From Eutreptiella sp. 'Long Island Sound 2002' (lineage: Eukaryota; Euglenozoa; Euglenophyceae; Eutreptiales; Eutreptiaceae): a stretch of 64,000 bases of DNA. The notes below the pieces were generated by a model. That model was given only the letters and a program-made list of their open reading frames with translations. It ran no database searches and was not told where the DNA came from. The stretch is taken from NCBI GenBank assembly GCA_964036045.1, contig CAXIWF010000789.1:1-64000 (forward strand). The letters run 5' to 3'. The position numbers and the translations under genes are program-made. Every line of letters starts with the position of its first letter. Position 1 is the first letter of the stretch. Of this stretch, positions 37,899 to 51,671 are shown piece by piece.

Positions 37899-40794
37899 TA
37901 CTTTTTCCAAAATTTTCCAATATTTTTTCCAAATTTTTTTCAAAAATTTTCCAATATTTTTTTCAAAAATTTTCCAATATTTTTTTCAAAAATTTTCCAA
38001 TATTTTTTTCAAAAATTTTCCAATATTTTTTCCAAAATTTTCCAATATTTTTTCCAATAATTTTTCAAAAATTTTTTCCAAAATTTTTTCAAAAATTTCC
38101 CAAAATTTTTTCAAAAATTTTCCAATATTTTTTCCAAAATTTTCCAATATTTTTTCCAATATTTTTTCAAAAATTTTCAAATATATTTTTTTCGAAAATT
38201 TTCCAATATTTTTTTCAAAAATTTTCCAATATTTTTTCCAAAATTTTCCAATATTTTTTCCAATATTTTTTCAAAAATTTTTTCCAAAATTTTTTCAAAA
38301 ATTTCCCAAAATTTTTTCAAAAATTTTCCAATATTTTTTCCAAAATTTTCCAATATTTTTTCCAATATTTTTTCAAAAATTTTCCAATATTTTTTCCAAA
38401 ATTTTCCAATATTTTTTCCAATATTTTTTAAAAAATTTTCCAATATTTTTTTCCAAAATTTTGCAATTTTTTTTTCAAAAATTTTCCAATATTTTTTTCA
38501 AAAATTTTCCAATATTTTTTCCAAAATTTTCCAATATTTTTTCCAATATTTTTTCAAAAAATTTTTCCAAAATTTTTTCAAAAATTTTCCGAAATTTTCT
38601 CAAAAATTTTCCAATATTTGTTCCAAAATTTTCCAATATTTTTTCCAAAATTTTCCAATATTTTTTCCAATATTTTTTCAAAAATTTTCCAATATTTTTT
38701 CCGAAATTTTCCAATATTTTTTCCAATATTTTTTCAAATATTTTCCAATATTTTTTTCAAAAATTTTCCAAAATTTCTTCAAAAATTTTCCAATATTTTT
38801 TCCAAAATTTTCCAATATTTTTTCCAATATTTTTTCAAAAATTTTCCAATATTTTTTTCCAAAATTTTGCAATATTTTTTTCAAAAATTTTCCAATATTT
38901 TTTTCAAAAATTTTCCAATATTTTTTCCAAAATTTTCCAATATTTTTTCCAATATTTTTTCAAAAATTTTCCAATATTTTTTTCAAGGATTTTCCAATAT
39001 TTTTTTCAAAAATTTTCCAATATTTTTTTCAAAAATTTTGCAATATTTTTTCAAAAATTTTCCAATATTTTTTTCAAAAATTTTCCAATATTTTTTTCAA
39101 AAATTTTCCAATATTTTTTCCAAAATTTTTTCAAAAATTTTCCAATATTTTTTCCAAAATTTTTTCAAAAATTTTCCAATATTTTTTTCAAAATTTTTTC
39201 AAAAATTTTCCAAAATTTTTTCAAAAATTTTCCAATATTTTTTTCAAAAATTTTTCAAAAATTTTCCAATATTTTTTTCAAAAATTTTCCAATATTTTTT
39301 CCAAAATTTTTTCAAAAATTTTCCAATATTTTTTTCAAAATTTTTTCAAAAATTTTCCAATATTTTTTCCAAAATTTTTTCAAAAATTTTCCAATATTTT
39401 TCCGAAATTTTCCAATATTTTTTCCAAAATTTTTTCAGAAATTTTCCAATATTTTTTTCAAAATTTTTTCAAAAATTTTCCAAAATTTTTTCAAAAATTT
39501 TCCAATATTTTTTTCAAAAATTTTTCAAAAATTTTCCAATATTTTTTCCAAAAATTTTCCAATATTTTTTTCAAAAATTTTCCAATATTTTTTCCAAAAT
39601 TTTCTCAAAAATTTTCCAATATTTTTTCCAAAATTTTTTCAAAAATTTTCCTATATTTTTTTCAAAATTTTTTCAAAAATTTTCCAATATTTTTTCCAAA
39701 ATTTTTTCAGAAATTTTCCAATATTTTTTTCAAAAATTTTCCAATATTTTTTTCATAAATTTTCCAATATTTTTTTGAAAAATTTTCCAATATTTTTTCC
39801 AATATTTTTTCAAAAATTTTCCAATATTTTTTCCAAAATTTTTTCAAAAATTTTCCAATATTTCTTTCAAAATTTTTTCAAAAATTTTCCAAAATTTTTT
39901 CAAAAATTTTCCAATATTTTTTTCAAAAATTTTTCAAAAATTTTCCAATATTTTTTTCAAAAATTTTCCAATATTTTTTTCAAAAATTTTCCAATATTTT
40001 TTCCAACATTTTTTCAAAAATTTTCCAATATTTTTTTCAAAATTTTTTCAAAAATTTTCCAGTATTTTTTTCAACAATTTTCCAATATTTTTTTCAAAAT
40101 TTTTTCATAAATTTTGCAATTTTTTTTTCAAAAATTTTCCAATATTTTTATCAAAAATTTTCCAATATTTTTTCCAAAATTTTGCAATATTTTTTCCAAT
40201 ATTTTTTCAAAAAATTTTTCCAAAATTTTTTCAAAAATTTTCCGAAATTTTCTCAAAAATTTTCCAATATTTGTTCCAAAATTTTCCAATATTTTTTCCA
40301 AAATTTTCCAATATTTTTTCCAATATTTTTTCAAAAATTTTCCAATATTTTTTCCGAAATTTTCCAATATTTTTTCCAATATTTTTTCAAATATTTTCCA
40401 ATATTTTTTTCAAAAATTTTCCAAAATTTCTTCAAAAATTTTCCAATATTTTTTCCAAAATTTTCCAATATTTTTTCCAATATTTTTTCAAAAATTTTCC
40501 AATATTTTTTTCCAAAATTTTGCAATATTTTTTTCAAAAATTTTCCAATATTTTTTTCAAAAATTTTCCAATATTTTTTTCCAAAATTTTCCAATATTTT
40601 TTCCAATATTTTTTCAAAAATTTTCCAATATTTTTTTCAAGGATTTTCCAATATTTTTTTCAAAAATTTTCCAATATTTTTTTCAAAAATTTTGCAATAT
40701 TTTTTCAAAAATTTTCCAATATTTTTTCCAAAATTTTTTCAAAAATTTTCCAATATTTTTTCCAAAATTTTCCAATATTTTTTCCAAAATTTTT

Positions 40795-43700
40795 TCATAA
40801 ATTTTCCAATATTTTTTTCAAAAATTTTCCAATATTTTTTTCAAAAATTTTCCAATATTTTTTCCAAAATTTTTTCAAAAATTTTCCAATATTTTTTCCA
40901 AAATTTTTTCAAAAATTTTCCAATATTTTTTTCAAAATTTTTTCAAAAATTTTCCAAAATTTTTTCAAAAATTTTCCAATATTTTTTTCAAAAATTTTTC
41001 AAAAATTTTCCAATATTTTTTTCAAAAATTTTCCAATATTTTTTTCAAAAATTTTCCAATATTTTTTCCAAAATTTTTTCAAAAATTTTCCAATATTTTT
41101 TCCAAAATTTTTTCAAAAATTTTCCAATATTTTTTTCAAAATTTTTTCAAAAATTTTCCAATATTTTTTCCAAAATTTTTTCAAAAATTTTCCAATATTT
41201 TTCCAAAATTTTCCAATATTTTTTCCAAAATTTTTTCAGAAATTTTCCAATATTTTTTTCAAAATTTTTTCAAAAATTTTCCAAAATTTTTTAAAAAATT
41301 TTCCAATATTTTTTTCAAAAATTTTTCAAAAATTTTCCAATATTTTTTTCAAAAATTTTCCAATATTTTTTTCAAAAATTTTCCAATATTTTTTCCAAAA
41401 TTTTTTCAAAAATTTTCCAATATTTTTTCCAAAATTTTTTCAAAAATTTTCCAATATTTTTTTCAAAATTTTTTCAAAAATTTTCCAATATTTTTTCCAA
41501 AATTTTTTCAAAAATTTTCCAATATTTTTCCAAAATTTTCCAATATTTTTTCCAAAATTTTTTCAGAAATTTTCCAATATTTTTTTCAAAAATTTTCCAA
41601 TATTTTTTTCAAAAATTTTCCAATATTTTTTTCAAAAATTTTCCAATATTTTTTCCAAAATTTTTTCAAAAATTTTCCAATATTTTTTCCAAAATTTTTT
41701 CAAAAATTTTCCAATATTTTTTTCAAAATTTTTTCAAAAATTTCCAAAATTTTTTCAAAAATTTTCCAATATTTTTTTCAAAAATTTTTCAAAAATTTTC
41801 CAATATTTTTTTCAAAAATTTTCCAATATTTTTTTCAAAAATTTTCCAATATTTTTTCCAAAATTTTTTCAAAAATTTTCCAATATTTTTTCCAAAATTT
41901 TTTCAAAAATTTTCCAATATTTTTTTCAAAATTTTTTCAAAAATTTTCCAGTATTTTTTTCAAAAATTTTCCAATATTTTTTTCAAAAATTTTCCAAAAT
42001 TTTTTCCAAAATTTTTTCAAAAATTTTCCAATACTTTTTCCAAAATTTTCCAATATTTTTTCCAAGTTTTTTTCAAAAATTTTCCAATATTTTTTTCAAA
42101 ATTTTTTCAAAAATTTTCCAATATTTTTTCCAAAATTTTTTCAAAATTTTCCAATATTTTTCCAAAATTTTCCAATATTTTTTCCAAAATTTTTTCAGAA
42201 ATTTTCCAATATTTTTTTCAAAAATTTTCCAATATTTTTTTCAAAAATTTTCCAATATTTTTTTCAAAAATTTTCCAATATTTTTTCCAAAATTTTTTCA
42301 AAAATTTTCCAATATTTTTTTCAAAAATTTTCCAATATTTTTTCCAAAATTTTTTCAAAAATTTTCCAATATTTTTTTCAAAAATTTTCCAATATTTTTT
42401 CCAAAATTTTTTCAAAAATTTTCCAATATTTTTTCCAAAATTTTTTCAAAAATTTTCCAATATTTTTTTCAAAATTTTTTCAAAAATTTTCCAAAATTTT
42501 TTCAAAAATTTTCCAATATTTTTTTCAAAAATTTTTCAAAAACTTTCCAATATTTTTTTCAAAAATTTTCCAATATTTTTTTCAAAAATTTTCCAATATT
42601 TTTTCCAAAATTTTTTCAAAAATTTTCCAATATTTTTTCCAAAATTTTTTCAAAAATTTTCCAATATTTTTTTCAAAATTTTTTCAAAAATTTTCCAATA
42701 TTTTTTCCAAAATTTTTTCAAAAATTTTCCAATATTTTTCCAAAATTTTCCAATATTTTTTCCAAAATTTTTTCAGAAATTTTCCAATATTTTTTTCAAA
42801 ATTTTTTCAAAAATTTTCCAAAATTTTTTCAAAAATTTTCCAATATTTTTTTAAAAATTTTTCAAAAATTTTCCAATATTTTTTTCAAAAATTTTCCAAT
42901 ATTTTTTTCAAAAATTTTCCAATATTTTTTCCAAAATTTTTTCAAAAATTTTCCAATATTTTTTCCAAAATTTTTTCAAAAATTTTCCAATATTTTTTTC
43001 AAAATTTTTTCAAAAATTTTCCAGTATTTTTTTCAAAAATTTTCCAATATTTTTTTCAAAATTTTTTCAAAAATTTTGCAATTTTTTTTTCAAAAATTTT
43101 CCAATATTTTTTTCAAAAATTTTCCAATATTTTTTCCAAAATTTTGCAATAGTTTTTCCAATATTTTTTCAAAAAATTTTTCCAAAATTTTTTCAAAAAT
43201 TTTCCGAAATTTCTCAAAAATTTTCCAATATTTGTTCCAAAATTTTCCAATATTTTTTCCAAAATTTTCCAATATTTTTTCCAATATTTTTTCAAAAATT
43301 TTCTAATATTTTTTCCGAAATTTTCCAATATTTTTTCCAATATTTTTTCAAATATTTTCCAATATTTTTTTCAAAAATTTTCCAAAATTTCTTCAAAAAT
43401 TTTCCAATATTTTTTCCAAAATTTTCCAATATTTTTTCCAATATTTTTTCAAAAGTTTTCCAATATTTTTTCTCAAAATTTTGCAATATTTTTTTCAAAA
43501 ATTTTCCAATATTTTTTTCAAAAATTTTCCAATATTTTTTCCAAAATTTTCCAATATTTTTTCCAATATTTTTTCCAAAATTTTCCAATATTTTTTTCAA
43601 GGATTTTCCAATATTTTTTTCAAAAATTTTCCAATATTTTTTTCAAAAATTTTGCAATATTTTTTCAAAAATTTTCCAACATTTTTTCCAAAATTTTTTC

Positions 43701-44242
43701 AAAAATTTTCCAATATTTTTCCCAAAATTTTCCAATATTTTTTCCAAAATTTTTTCAGAAATTTTCCAATATTTTTTTCAAAAATTTTCCAATATTTTTT
43801 TCAAAAATTTTCCAATATTTTTTCCAAAATTTTTTCAAAAATTTTCCAATATTTTTTCCAAAATTTTTTCAAAAATTTTCCAATATTTTTTTCAAAATTT
43901 TTTCAAAAATTTTCCAAAATTTTTTCAAAAATTTTCCAATATTTTTTTCAAAAATTTTTCAAAAATTTTCCAATATTTTTTTCAAAAATTTTCCAATATT
44001 TTTTTCAAAAATTTTCCAATATTTTTTCAAAAATTTTTTCAAAAATTTTCCAATATTTTTTCCAAAATTTTTTCAAAAATTTTCCAATATTTTTTTCAAA
44101 ATTTTTTCAAAAATTTTCCAATATTTTTTCCAAAATTTTTTCAAAAATTTTCCAATATTTTTCCAAAATTTTCCAATATTTTTTCCAAAATTTTTTCAGA
44201 AATTTTCCAATATTTTTTTCAAAATTTTTTCAAAAATTTTCC
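40795..44242 (+). repeat. Segmental duplication H, copy 1 (about 3.45 kb, offset 7,430 to 7,429)
   Basis: Ordered markers shared with copy 2 are TTTTTCATAAATT (C at 40,796), CCAAAATTTTTTAAAAAATT (41,281), TTTCCAAAATT (41,741), TTCCAAGTTTTTTTC (42,062), TTTTTTTAAAAATT (42,853), TTGCAATAGTTTTTCC (about 43,147), TTCCGAAATTTCTC and CAAGGATT (43,601). The offset is 7,430 at the left and 7,429 for most of the length. This is the longest dispersed duplication I could trace here. Confidence 0.9.
42625..44010 (+). repeat. Segmental duplication I, copy 1 (offset 1,715; nested in H)
   Basis: A sub-part of duplication H has a third copy to its right. Shared markers are TTCAGAAATT (G at 42,776), TTTTTTTAAAAATT (42,853), TTGCAATAGTTTTTCC, TTCCGAAATTTCTC, CAAAAGTTTTCC, TTTTCTCAAAATT and CAAGGATT (43,601), all at an offset of 1,715. 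Confidence 0.87.
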
Positions 44243-44339
44243 AAAATTTTTTCAAAAATTTTCCAATATTTTTTTAAAAATTTTTCAAAAATTTTCCAAT
44301 ATTTTTTTCAAAAATTTTCCAATATTTTTTTCAAAAATT

Positions 44340-45722
44340 TTCCAATATTTTTTCCAAAATTTTTTCAAAAATTTTCCAATATTTTTTTCAAAATTTTTTC
44401 AAAAATTTTCCAATATTTTTTCCAAAATTTTTTCAAAAATTTTCCAATATTTTTCCAAAATTTTCCAATATTTTTTCCAAAATTTTTTCAGAAATTTTCC
44501 AATATTTTTTTCAAAATTTTTTCAAAAATTTTCCAAAATTTTTTCAAAAATTTTCCAATATTTTTTTAAAAATTTTTCAAAAATTTTCCAATATTTTTTT
44601 CAAAAATTTTCCAATATTTTTTTCAAAAATTTTCCAATATTTTTTCCAAAATTTTTTCAAAAATTTTCCAATATTTTTTCCAAAATTTTTTCAAAAATTT
44701 TCCAATATTTTTTTCAAAATTTTTTCAAAAATTTTCCAGTATTTTTTTCAAAAATTTTCCAATATTTTTTTCAAAATTTTTTCAAAAATTTTGCAATTTT
44801 TTTTTCAAAAATTTTCCAATATTTTTTTCAAAAATTTTCCAATATTTTTTCCAAAATTTTGCAATAGTTTTTCCAATATTTTTTCAAAAAATTTTTCCAA
44901 AATTTTTTCAAAAATTTTCCGAAATTTCTCAAAAATTTTCCAATATTTGTTCCAAAATTTTCCAATATTTTTTCCAAAATTTTCCAATATTTTTTCCAAT
45001 ATTTTTTCAAAAATTTTCTAATATTTTTTCCGAAATTTTCCAATATTTTTTCCAATATTTTTTCAAATATTTTCCAATATTTTTTTCAAAAATTTTCCAA
45101 AATTTCTTCAAAAATTTTCCAATATTTTTTCCAAAATTTTCCAATATTTTTTCCAATATTTTTTCAAAAGTTTTCCAATATTTTTTCTCAAAATTTTGCA
45201 ATATTTTTTTCAAAAATTTTCCAATATTTTTTTCAAAAATTTTCCAATATTTTTTCCAAAATTTTCCAATATTTTTTCCAATATTTTTTCCAAAATTTTC
45301 CAATATTTTTTTCAAGGATTTTCCAATATTTTTTTCAAAAATTTTCCAATATTTTTTTCAAAAAATTTTGCAATATTTTTTCAAAAATTTTCCAACATTT
45401 TTTCCAAAATTTTTTCAAAAATTTTCCAATATTTTTCCCAAAATTTTCCAATATTTTTTCCAAAATTTTTTCAGAAATTTTCCAATATTTTTTTCAAAAA
45501 TTTTCCAATATTTTTTTCAAAAATTTTCCAATATTTTTTCCAAAATTTTTTCAAAAAATTTCCAATATTTTTTCCAAAATTTTTTCAAAAATTTTCCAAT
45601 ATTTTTTTCAAAATTTTTTCAAAAATTTTCCAAAATTTTTTCAAAAATTTTCCAATATTTTTTTCAAAAATTTTTCAAAAATTTTCCAATATTTTTTTCA
45701 AAAATTTTCCAATATTTTTTCC
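44340..45722 (+). repeat. Segmental duplication I, copy 2
   Basis: The matching markers are at 44,491, 44,568 and 45,316, among others. The same segment also matches 50.05-51.3 kb at an offset of 5,714, so the TTGCAATAGTTTTTCC-containing segment exists three times, near 43.1, 44.9 and 50.6 kb. A one-base A gain near 45,365 is private to this copy. Confidence 0.87.
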
Positions 45723-48224
45723 AAAATTTTTTCAAAAATTTTCCAATATTTTTTCCAAAATTTTTTCAAAAATTTTCCAATATTTTTTTCAAAATTTTTT
45801 CAAAAATTTTCCAATATTTTTTCCAAAATTTTTTCAAAAATTTTCCAATATTTTTCCAAAATTTTCCAATATTTTTTCCAAAATTTTTTCAGAAATTTTC
45901 CAATATTTTTTTCAAAATTTTTTCAAAAATTTTCCAAAATTTTTTAAAAAATTTTCCAATATTTTTTTCAAAAATTTTTCAAAAATTTTCCAATATTTTT
46001 TTCAAAAATTTTCCAATATTTTTTTCAAAAATTTTCCAATATTTTTTCCAAAATTTTTTCAAAAATTTTCCAATATTTTTTCCAAAATTTTTTCAAAAAT
46101 TTTCCAATATTTTTTTCAAAATTTTTTCAAAAATTTTCCAATATTTTTTCCAAAATTTTTTCAAAAATTTTCCAATATTTTTCCAAAATTTTCCAATATT
46201 TTTTCCAAAATTTTTTCAGAAATTTTCCAATATTTTTTTCAAAAATTTTCCAATATTTTTTTCAAAAATTTTCCAATATTTTTTTCGAAAATTTTCCAAT
46301 ATTTTTTCCAAAATTTTTTCAAAAATTTTCCAATATTTTTTCCAAAATTTTTTCAAAAATTTTCCAATATTTTTTTCAAAATTTTTTCAAAAATTTCCAA
46401 AATTTTTTCAAAAATTTTCCAATATTTTTTTCAAAAATTTTTCATAAATTTTCCAATATTTTTTTCAAAAATTTTCCAATATTTTTTTCAAAAATTTTCC
46501 AATATTTTTTCCAAAATTTTTTCAAAAATTTTCCAATATTTTTTCCAAAATTTTTTCAAAAATTTTCCAATATTTTTTTCAAAATTTTTTCAAAAATTTT
46601 CCAAAATTTTTTCAAAAATTTTCCAATATTTTTTTCAAAAATTTTTCAAAAATTTTCCAATATTTTTTTCAAAAATTTTCCAATATTTTTTTCAAAAATT
46701 TTCCAATATTTTTTCCAAAATTTTTTCAAAAATTTTCCAATATTTTTTCCAAAATTTTTTCAAAAATTTTCCAATATTTTTTTCAAAATTTTTTCAAAAA
46801 TTTTCCAATATTTTTTCCAAAATTTTTTCAAAAATTTTCCAATATTTTTCCAAAATTTTCCAATATTTTTTCCAAAATTTTTTCAGAAATTTTCCAATAT
46901 TTTTTTCAAAATTTTTTCAAAAATTTTCCAAAATTTTTTAAAAAATTTTCCAATATTTTTTTCAAAAATTTTTCAAAAATTTTCCAATATTTTTTTCAAA
47001 AATTTTCCAATATTTTTTTCAAAAATTTTCCAATATTTTTTCCAAAATTTTTTCAAAAATTTTCCAATATTTTTTTCAAGGATTTTCCAATATTTTTTTC
47101 AAAAATTTTCCAATATTTTTTTCAAAAATTTTGCAATATTTTTTCAAAAATTTTCCAACATTTTTTCCAAAATTTTTTCAAAAATTTTCCAATATTTTTC
47201 CCAAAATTTTCCAATATTTTTTCCAAAATTTTTTCAGAAATTTTCCAATATTTTTTTCAAAAATTTTCCAATATTTTTTTCAAAAATTTTCCAATATTTT
47301 TTCCAAAATTTTTTCAAAAATTTTCCAATATTTTTTCCAAAATTTTTTCAAAAATTTTCCAATATTTTTTTCAAAATTTTTTCAAAAATTTTCCAAAATT
47401 TTTTCAAAAATTTTCCAATATTTTTTTCAAAAATTTTTCAAAAATTTTCCAATATTTTTTTCAAAAATTTTCCAATATTTTTTTCAAAAATTTTCCAATA
47501 TTTTTTCCAAAATTTTTTCAAAAATTTTCCAATATTTTTTCCAAAATTTTTTCAAAAATTTTCCAATATTTTTTTCAAAATTTTTTCAAAAATTTTCCAA
47601 TATTTTTTCCAAAATTTTTTCAAAAATTTTCCAATATTTTTCCAAAATTTTCCAATATTTTTTCCAAAATTTTTTCAGAAATTTTCCAATATTTTTTTCA
47701 AAATTTTTTCAAAAATTTTCCAAAATTTTTAAAAAATTTTCCAATATTTTTTTCAAAAATTTTTCAAAAATTTTCCAATATTTTTTTCAAAAATTTTCCA
47801 ATATTTTTTTCAAAAATTTTCCAATATTTTTTCCAAAATTTTTTCAAAAATTTTCCAATATTTTTTCCAAAATTTTTTCAAAAATTTTCCAATATTTTTT
47901 TCAAAATTTTTTCAAAAATTTTCCAATATTTTTTCCAAAATTTTTTCAAAAATTTTCCAATATTTTTCCAAAATTTTCCAATATTTTTTCCAAAATTTTT
48001 TCAGAAATTTTCCAATATTTTTTCAAAAATTTTCCAATATTTTTTTCAAAAATTTTCCAATATTTTTTTCGAAAATTTTCCAATATTTTTTCCAAAATTT
48101 TTTCAAAAATTTTCCAATATTTTTTCCAAAATTTTTTCAAAAATTTTCCAATATTTTTTTCAAAATTTTTCAAAAATTTCCAAAATTTTTTCAAAAATTT
48201 TCCAATATTTTTTTCAAAAATTTT

Positions 48225-51200
48225 TCATAAATTTTCCAATATTTTTTTCAAAAATTTTCCAATATTTTTTTCAAAAATTTTCCAATATTTTTTCCAAAAT
48301 TTTTTCAAAAATTTTCCAATATTTTTTCCAAAATTTTTTCAAAAATTTTCCAATATTTTTTTCAAAATTTTTTCAAAAATTTTCCAAAATTTTTTCAAAA
48401 ATTTTCCAATATTTTTTTCAAAAATTTTTCAAAAATTTTCCAATATTTTTTTCAAAAATTTTCCAATATTTTTTTCAAAAATTTTCCAATATTTTTTCCA
48501 AAATTTTTTCAAAAATTTTCCAATATTTTTTCCAAAATTTTTTCAAAAATTTTCCAATATTTTTTTCAAAATTTTTTCAAAAATTTTCCAATATTTTTTC
48601 CAAAATTTTTTCAAAAATTTTCCAATATTTTTCCAAAATTTTCCAATATTTTTTCCAAAATTTTTTCAGAAATTTTCCAATATTTTTTTCAAAATTTTTT
48701 CAAAAATTTTCCAAAATTTTTTAAAAAATTTTCCAATATTTTTTTCAAAAATTTTTCAAAAATTTTCCAATATTTTTTTCAAAAATTTTCCAATATTTTT
48801 TTCAAAAATTTTCCAATATTTTTTCCAAAATTTTTTCAAAAATTTTCCAATATTTTTTCCAAAATTTTTTCAAAAATTTTCCAATATTTTTTTCAAAATT
48901 TTTTCAAAAATTTTCCAATATTTTTTCCAAAATTTTTTCAAAAATTTTCCAATATTTTTCCAAAATTTTCCAATATTTTTTCCAAAATTTTTTCAGAAAT
49001 TTTCCAATATTTTTTCAAAAATTTTCCAATATTTTTTTCAAAAATTTTCCAATATTTTTTTCAAAAATTTTCCAATATTTTTTCCAAAATTTTTTCAAAA
49101 ATTTTCCAATATTTTTTCCAAAATTTTTTCAAAAATTTTCCAATATTTTTTTCAAAATTTTTTCAAAAATTTCCAAAATTTTTTCAAAAATTTTCCAATA
49201 TTTTTTTCAAAAATTTTTCAAAAATTTTCCAATATTTTTTTCAAAAATTTTCCAATATTTTTTTCAAAAATTTTCCAATATTTTTTCCAAAATTTTTTCA
49301 AAAATTTTCCAATATTTTTTCCAAAATTTTTTCAAAAATTTTCCAATATTTTTTTCAAAATTTTTTCAAAAATTTTCCAGTATTTTTTTCAAAAATTTTC
49401 CAATATTTTTTTCAAAAATTTTCCAAAATTTTTTCCAAAATTTTTTCAAAAATTTTCCAATACTTTTTCCAAAATTTTCCAATATTTTTTCCAAGTTTTT
49501 TTCAAAAATTTTCCAATATTTTTTTCAAAATTTTTTCAAAAATTTTCCAATATTTTTTCCAAAATTTTTTCAAAATTTTCCAATATTTTTCCAAAATTTT
49601 CCAATATTTTTTCCAAAATTTTTTCAGAAATTTTCCAATATTTTTTTCAAAAATTTTCCAATATTTTTTTCAAAAATTTTCCAATATTTTTTTCAAAAAT
49701 TTTCCAATATTTTTTCCAAAATTTTTTCAAAAATTTTCCAATATTTTTTTCAAAAATTTTCCAATATTTTTTCCAAAATTTTTTCAAAAATTTTCCAATA
49801 TTTTTTTCAAAAATTTTCCAATATTTTTTCCAAAATTTTTTCAAAAATTTTCCAATATTTTTTCCAAAATTTTTTCAAAAATTTTCCAATATTTTTTTCA
49901 AAATTTTTTCAAAAATTTTCCAAAATTTTTTCAAAAATTTTCCAATATTTTTTTCAAAAATTTTTCAAAAACTTTCCAATATTTTTTTCAAAAATTTTCC
50001 AATATTTTTTTCAAAAATTTTCCAATATTTTTTCCAAAATTTTTTCAAAAATTTTCCAATATTTTTTCCAAAATTTTTTCAAAAATTTTCCAATATTTTT
50101 TTCAAAATTTTTTCAAAAATTTTCCAATATTTTTTCCAAAATTTTTTCAAAAATTTTCCAATATTTTTCCAAAATTTTCCAATATTTTTTCCAAAATTTT
50201 TTCAGAAATTTTCCAATATTTTTTTCAAAATTTTTTCAAAAATTTTCCAAAATTTTTTCAAAAATTTTCCAATATTTTTTTAAAAATTTTTCAAAAATTT
50301 TCCAATATTTTTTTCAAAAATTTTCCAATATTTTTTTCAAAAATTTTCCAATATTTTTTCCAAAATTTTTTCAAAAATTTTCCAATATTTTTTCCAAAAT
50401 TTTTTCAAAAATTTTCCAATATTTTTTTCAAAATTTTTTCAAAAATTTTCCAGTATTTTTTTCAAAAATTTTCCAATATTTTTTTCAAAATTTTTTCAAA
50501 AATTTTGCAATTTTTTTTTCAAAAATTTTCCAATATTTTTTTCAAAAATTTTCCAATATTTTTTCCAAAATTTTGCAATAGTTTTTCCAATATTTTTTCA
50601 AAAAATTTTTCCAAAATTTTTTCAAAAATTTTCCGAAATTTCTCAAAAATTTTCCAATATTTGTTCCAAAATTTTCCAATATTTTTTCCAAAATTTTCCA
50701 ATATTTTTTCCAATATTTTTTCAAAAATTTTCTAATATTTTTTCCGAAATTTTCCAATATTTTTTCCAATATTTTTTCAAATATTTTCCAATATTTTTTT
50801 CAAAAATTTTCCAAAATTTCTTCAAAAATTTTCCAATATTTTTTCCAAAATTTTCCAATATTTTTTCCAATATTTTTTCAAAAGTTTTCCAATATTTTTT
50901 CTCAAAATTTTGCAATATTTTTTTCAAAAATTTTCCAATATTTTTTTCAAAAATTTTCCAATATTTTTTCCAAAATTTTCCAATATTTTTTCCAATATTT
51001 TTTCCAAAATTTTCCAATATTTTTTTCAAGGATTTTCCAATATTTTTTTCAAAAATTTTCCAATATTTTTTTCAAAAATTTTGCAATATTTTTTCAAAAA
51101 TTTTCCAACATTTTTTCCAAAATTTTTTCAAAAATTTTCCAATATTTTTCCCAAAATTTTCCAATATTTTTTCCAAAATTTTTTCAGAAATTTTCCAATA

Positions 51201-51671
51201 TTTTTTTCAAAAATTTTCCAATATTTTTTTCAAAAATTTTCCAATATTTTTTCCAAAATTTTTTCAAAAATTTTCCAATATTTTTTCCAAAATTTTTTCA
51301 AAAATTTTCCAATATTTTTTTCAAAATTTTTTCAAAAATTTTCCAAAATTTTTTCAAAAATTTTCCAATATTTTTTTCAAAAATTTTTCAAAAATTTTCC
51401 AATATTTTTTTCAAAAATTTTCCAATATTTTTTTCAAAAATTTTCCAATATTTTTTCCAAAATTTTTTCAAAAATTTTCCAATATTTTTTCCAAAATTTT
51501 TTCAAAAATTTTCCAATATTTTTTTCAAAATTTTTTCAAAAATTTTCCAATATTTTTTCCAAAATTTTTTCAAAAATTTTCCAATATTTTTCCAACATTT
51601 TCCAATATTTTTTCCAAAATTTTTTCAGAAATTTTCCAATATTTTTTTCAAAATTTTTTCAAAAATTTTCC
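48225..51671 (+). repeat. Segmental duplication H, copy 2
   Basis: The markers recur at 48,226, 48,711, 49,170, 49,491, 50,282, about 50,576 and 51,030. A few point differences occur, such as CCAACATT near 51,595 where copy 1 has CCAAAATT. The copies stop matching near 51,671, where this copy has TTTTTTAAAAAATT and copy 1 keeps TTTTTTCAAAAATT. Confidence 0.9.

Larger units (their letters stand above)
20811..51180 (+). repeat. Recurrent CAAGGATTTTC anchor module, 13 copies
   Basis: The GG-containing variant TTTCAAGGATTTTC occurs with its GG at 21,061, 22,795, 24,143, 27,454, 31,090, 32,891, 36,801, 38,987, 40,641, 43,601, 45,316, 47,080 and 51,030. In most copies a CAAATATTTTCC variant lies about 250 bp upstream (for example 20,811 to 21,061), and a TTTTGCAATATT variant lies downstream. 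Spacings are 1,734, 1,348, 3,311, 3,636, 1,801, 3,910, 2,186, 1,654, 2,960, 1,715, 1,764 and 3,950 bp, so this is a recurring module and not a regular higher-order repeat. Three early copies read GGATTTTCGAAT, while later ones read GGATTTTCCAAT. Confidence 0.82.

Noticed and set aside
29290-40110. Open frame of 3,606 codons on the + strand
   Set aside because: It overlaps open frames 25,935-34,145 and 28,328-34,444 in different phases; there is no sign of coding constraint.
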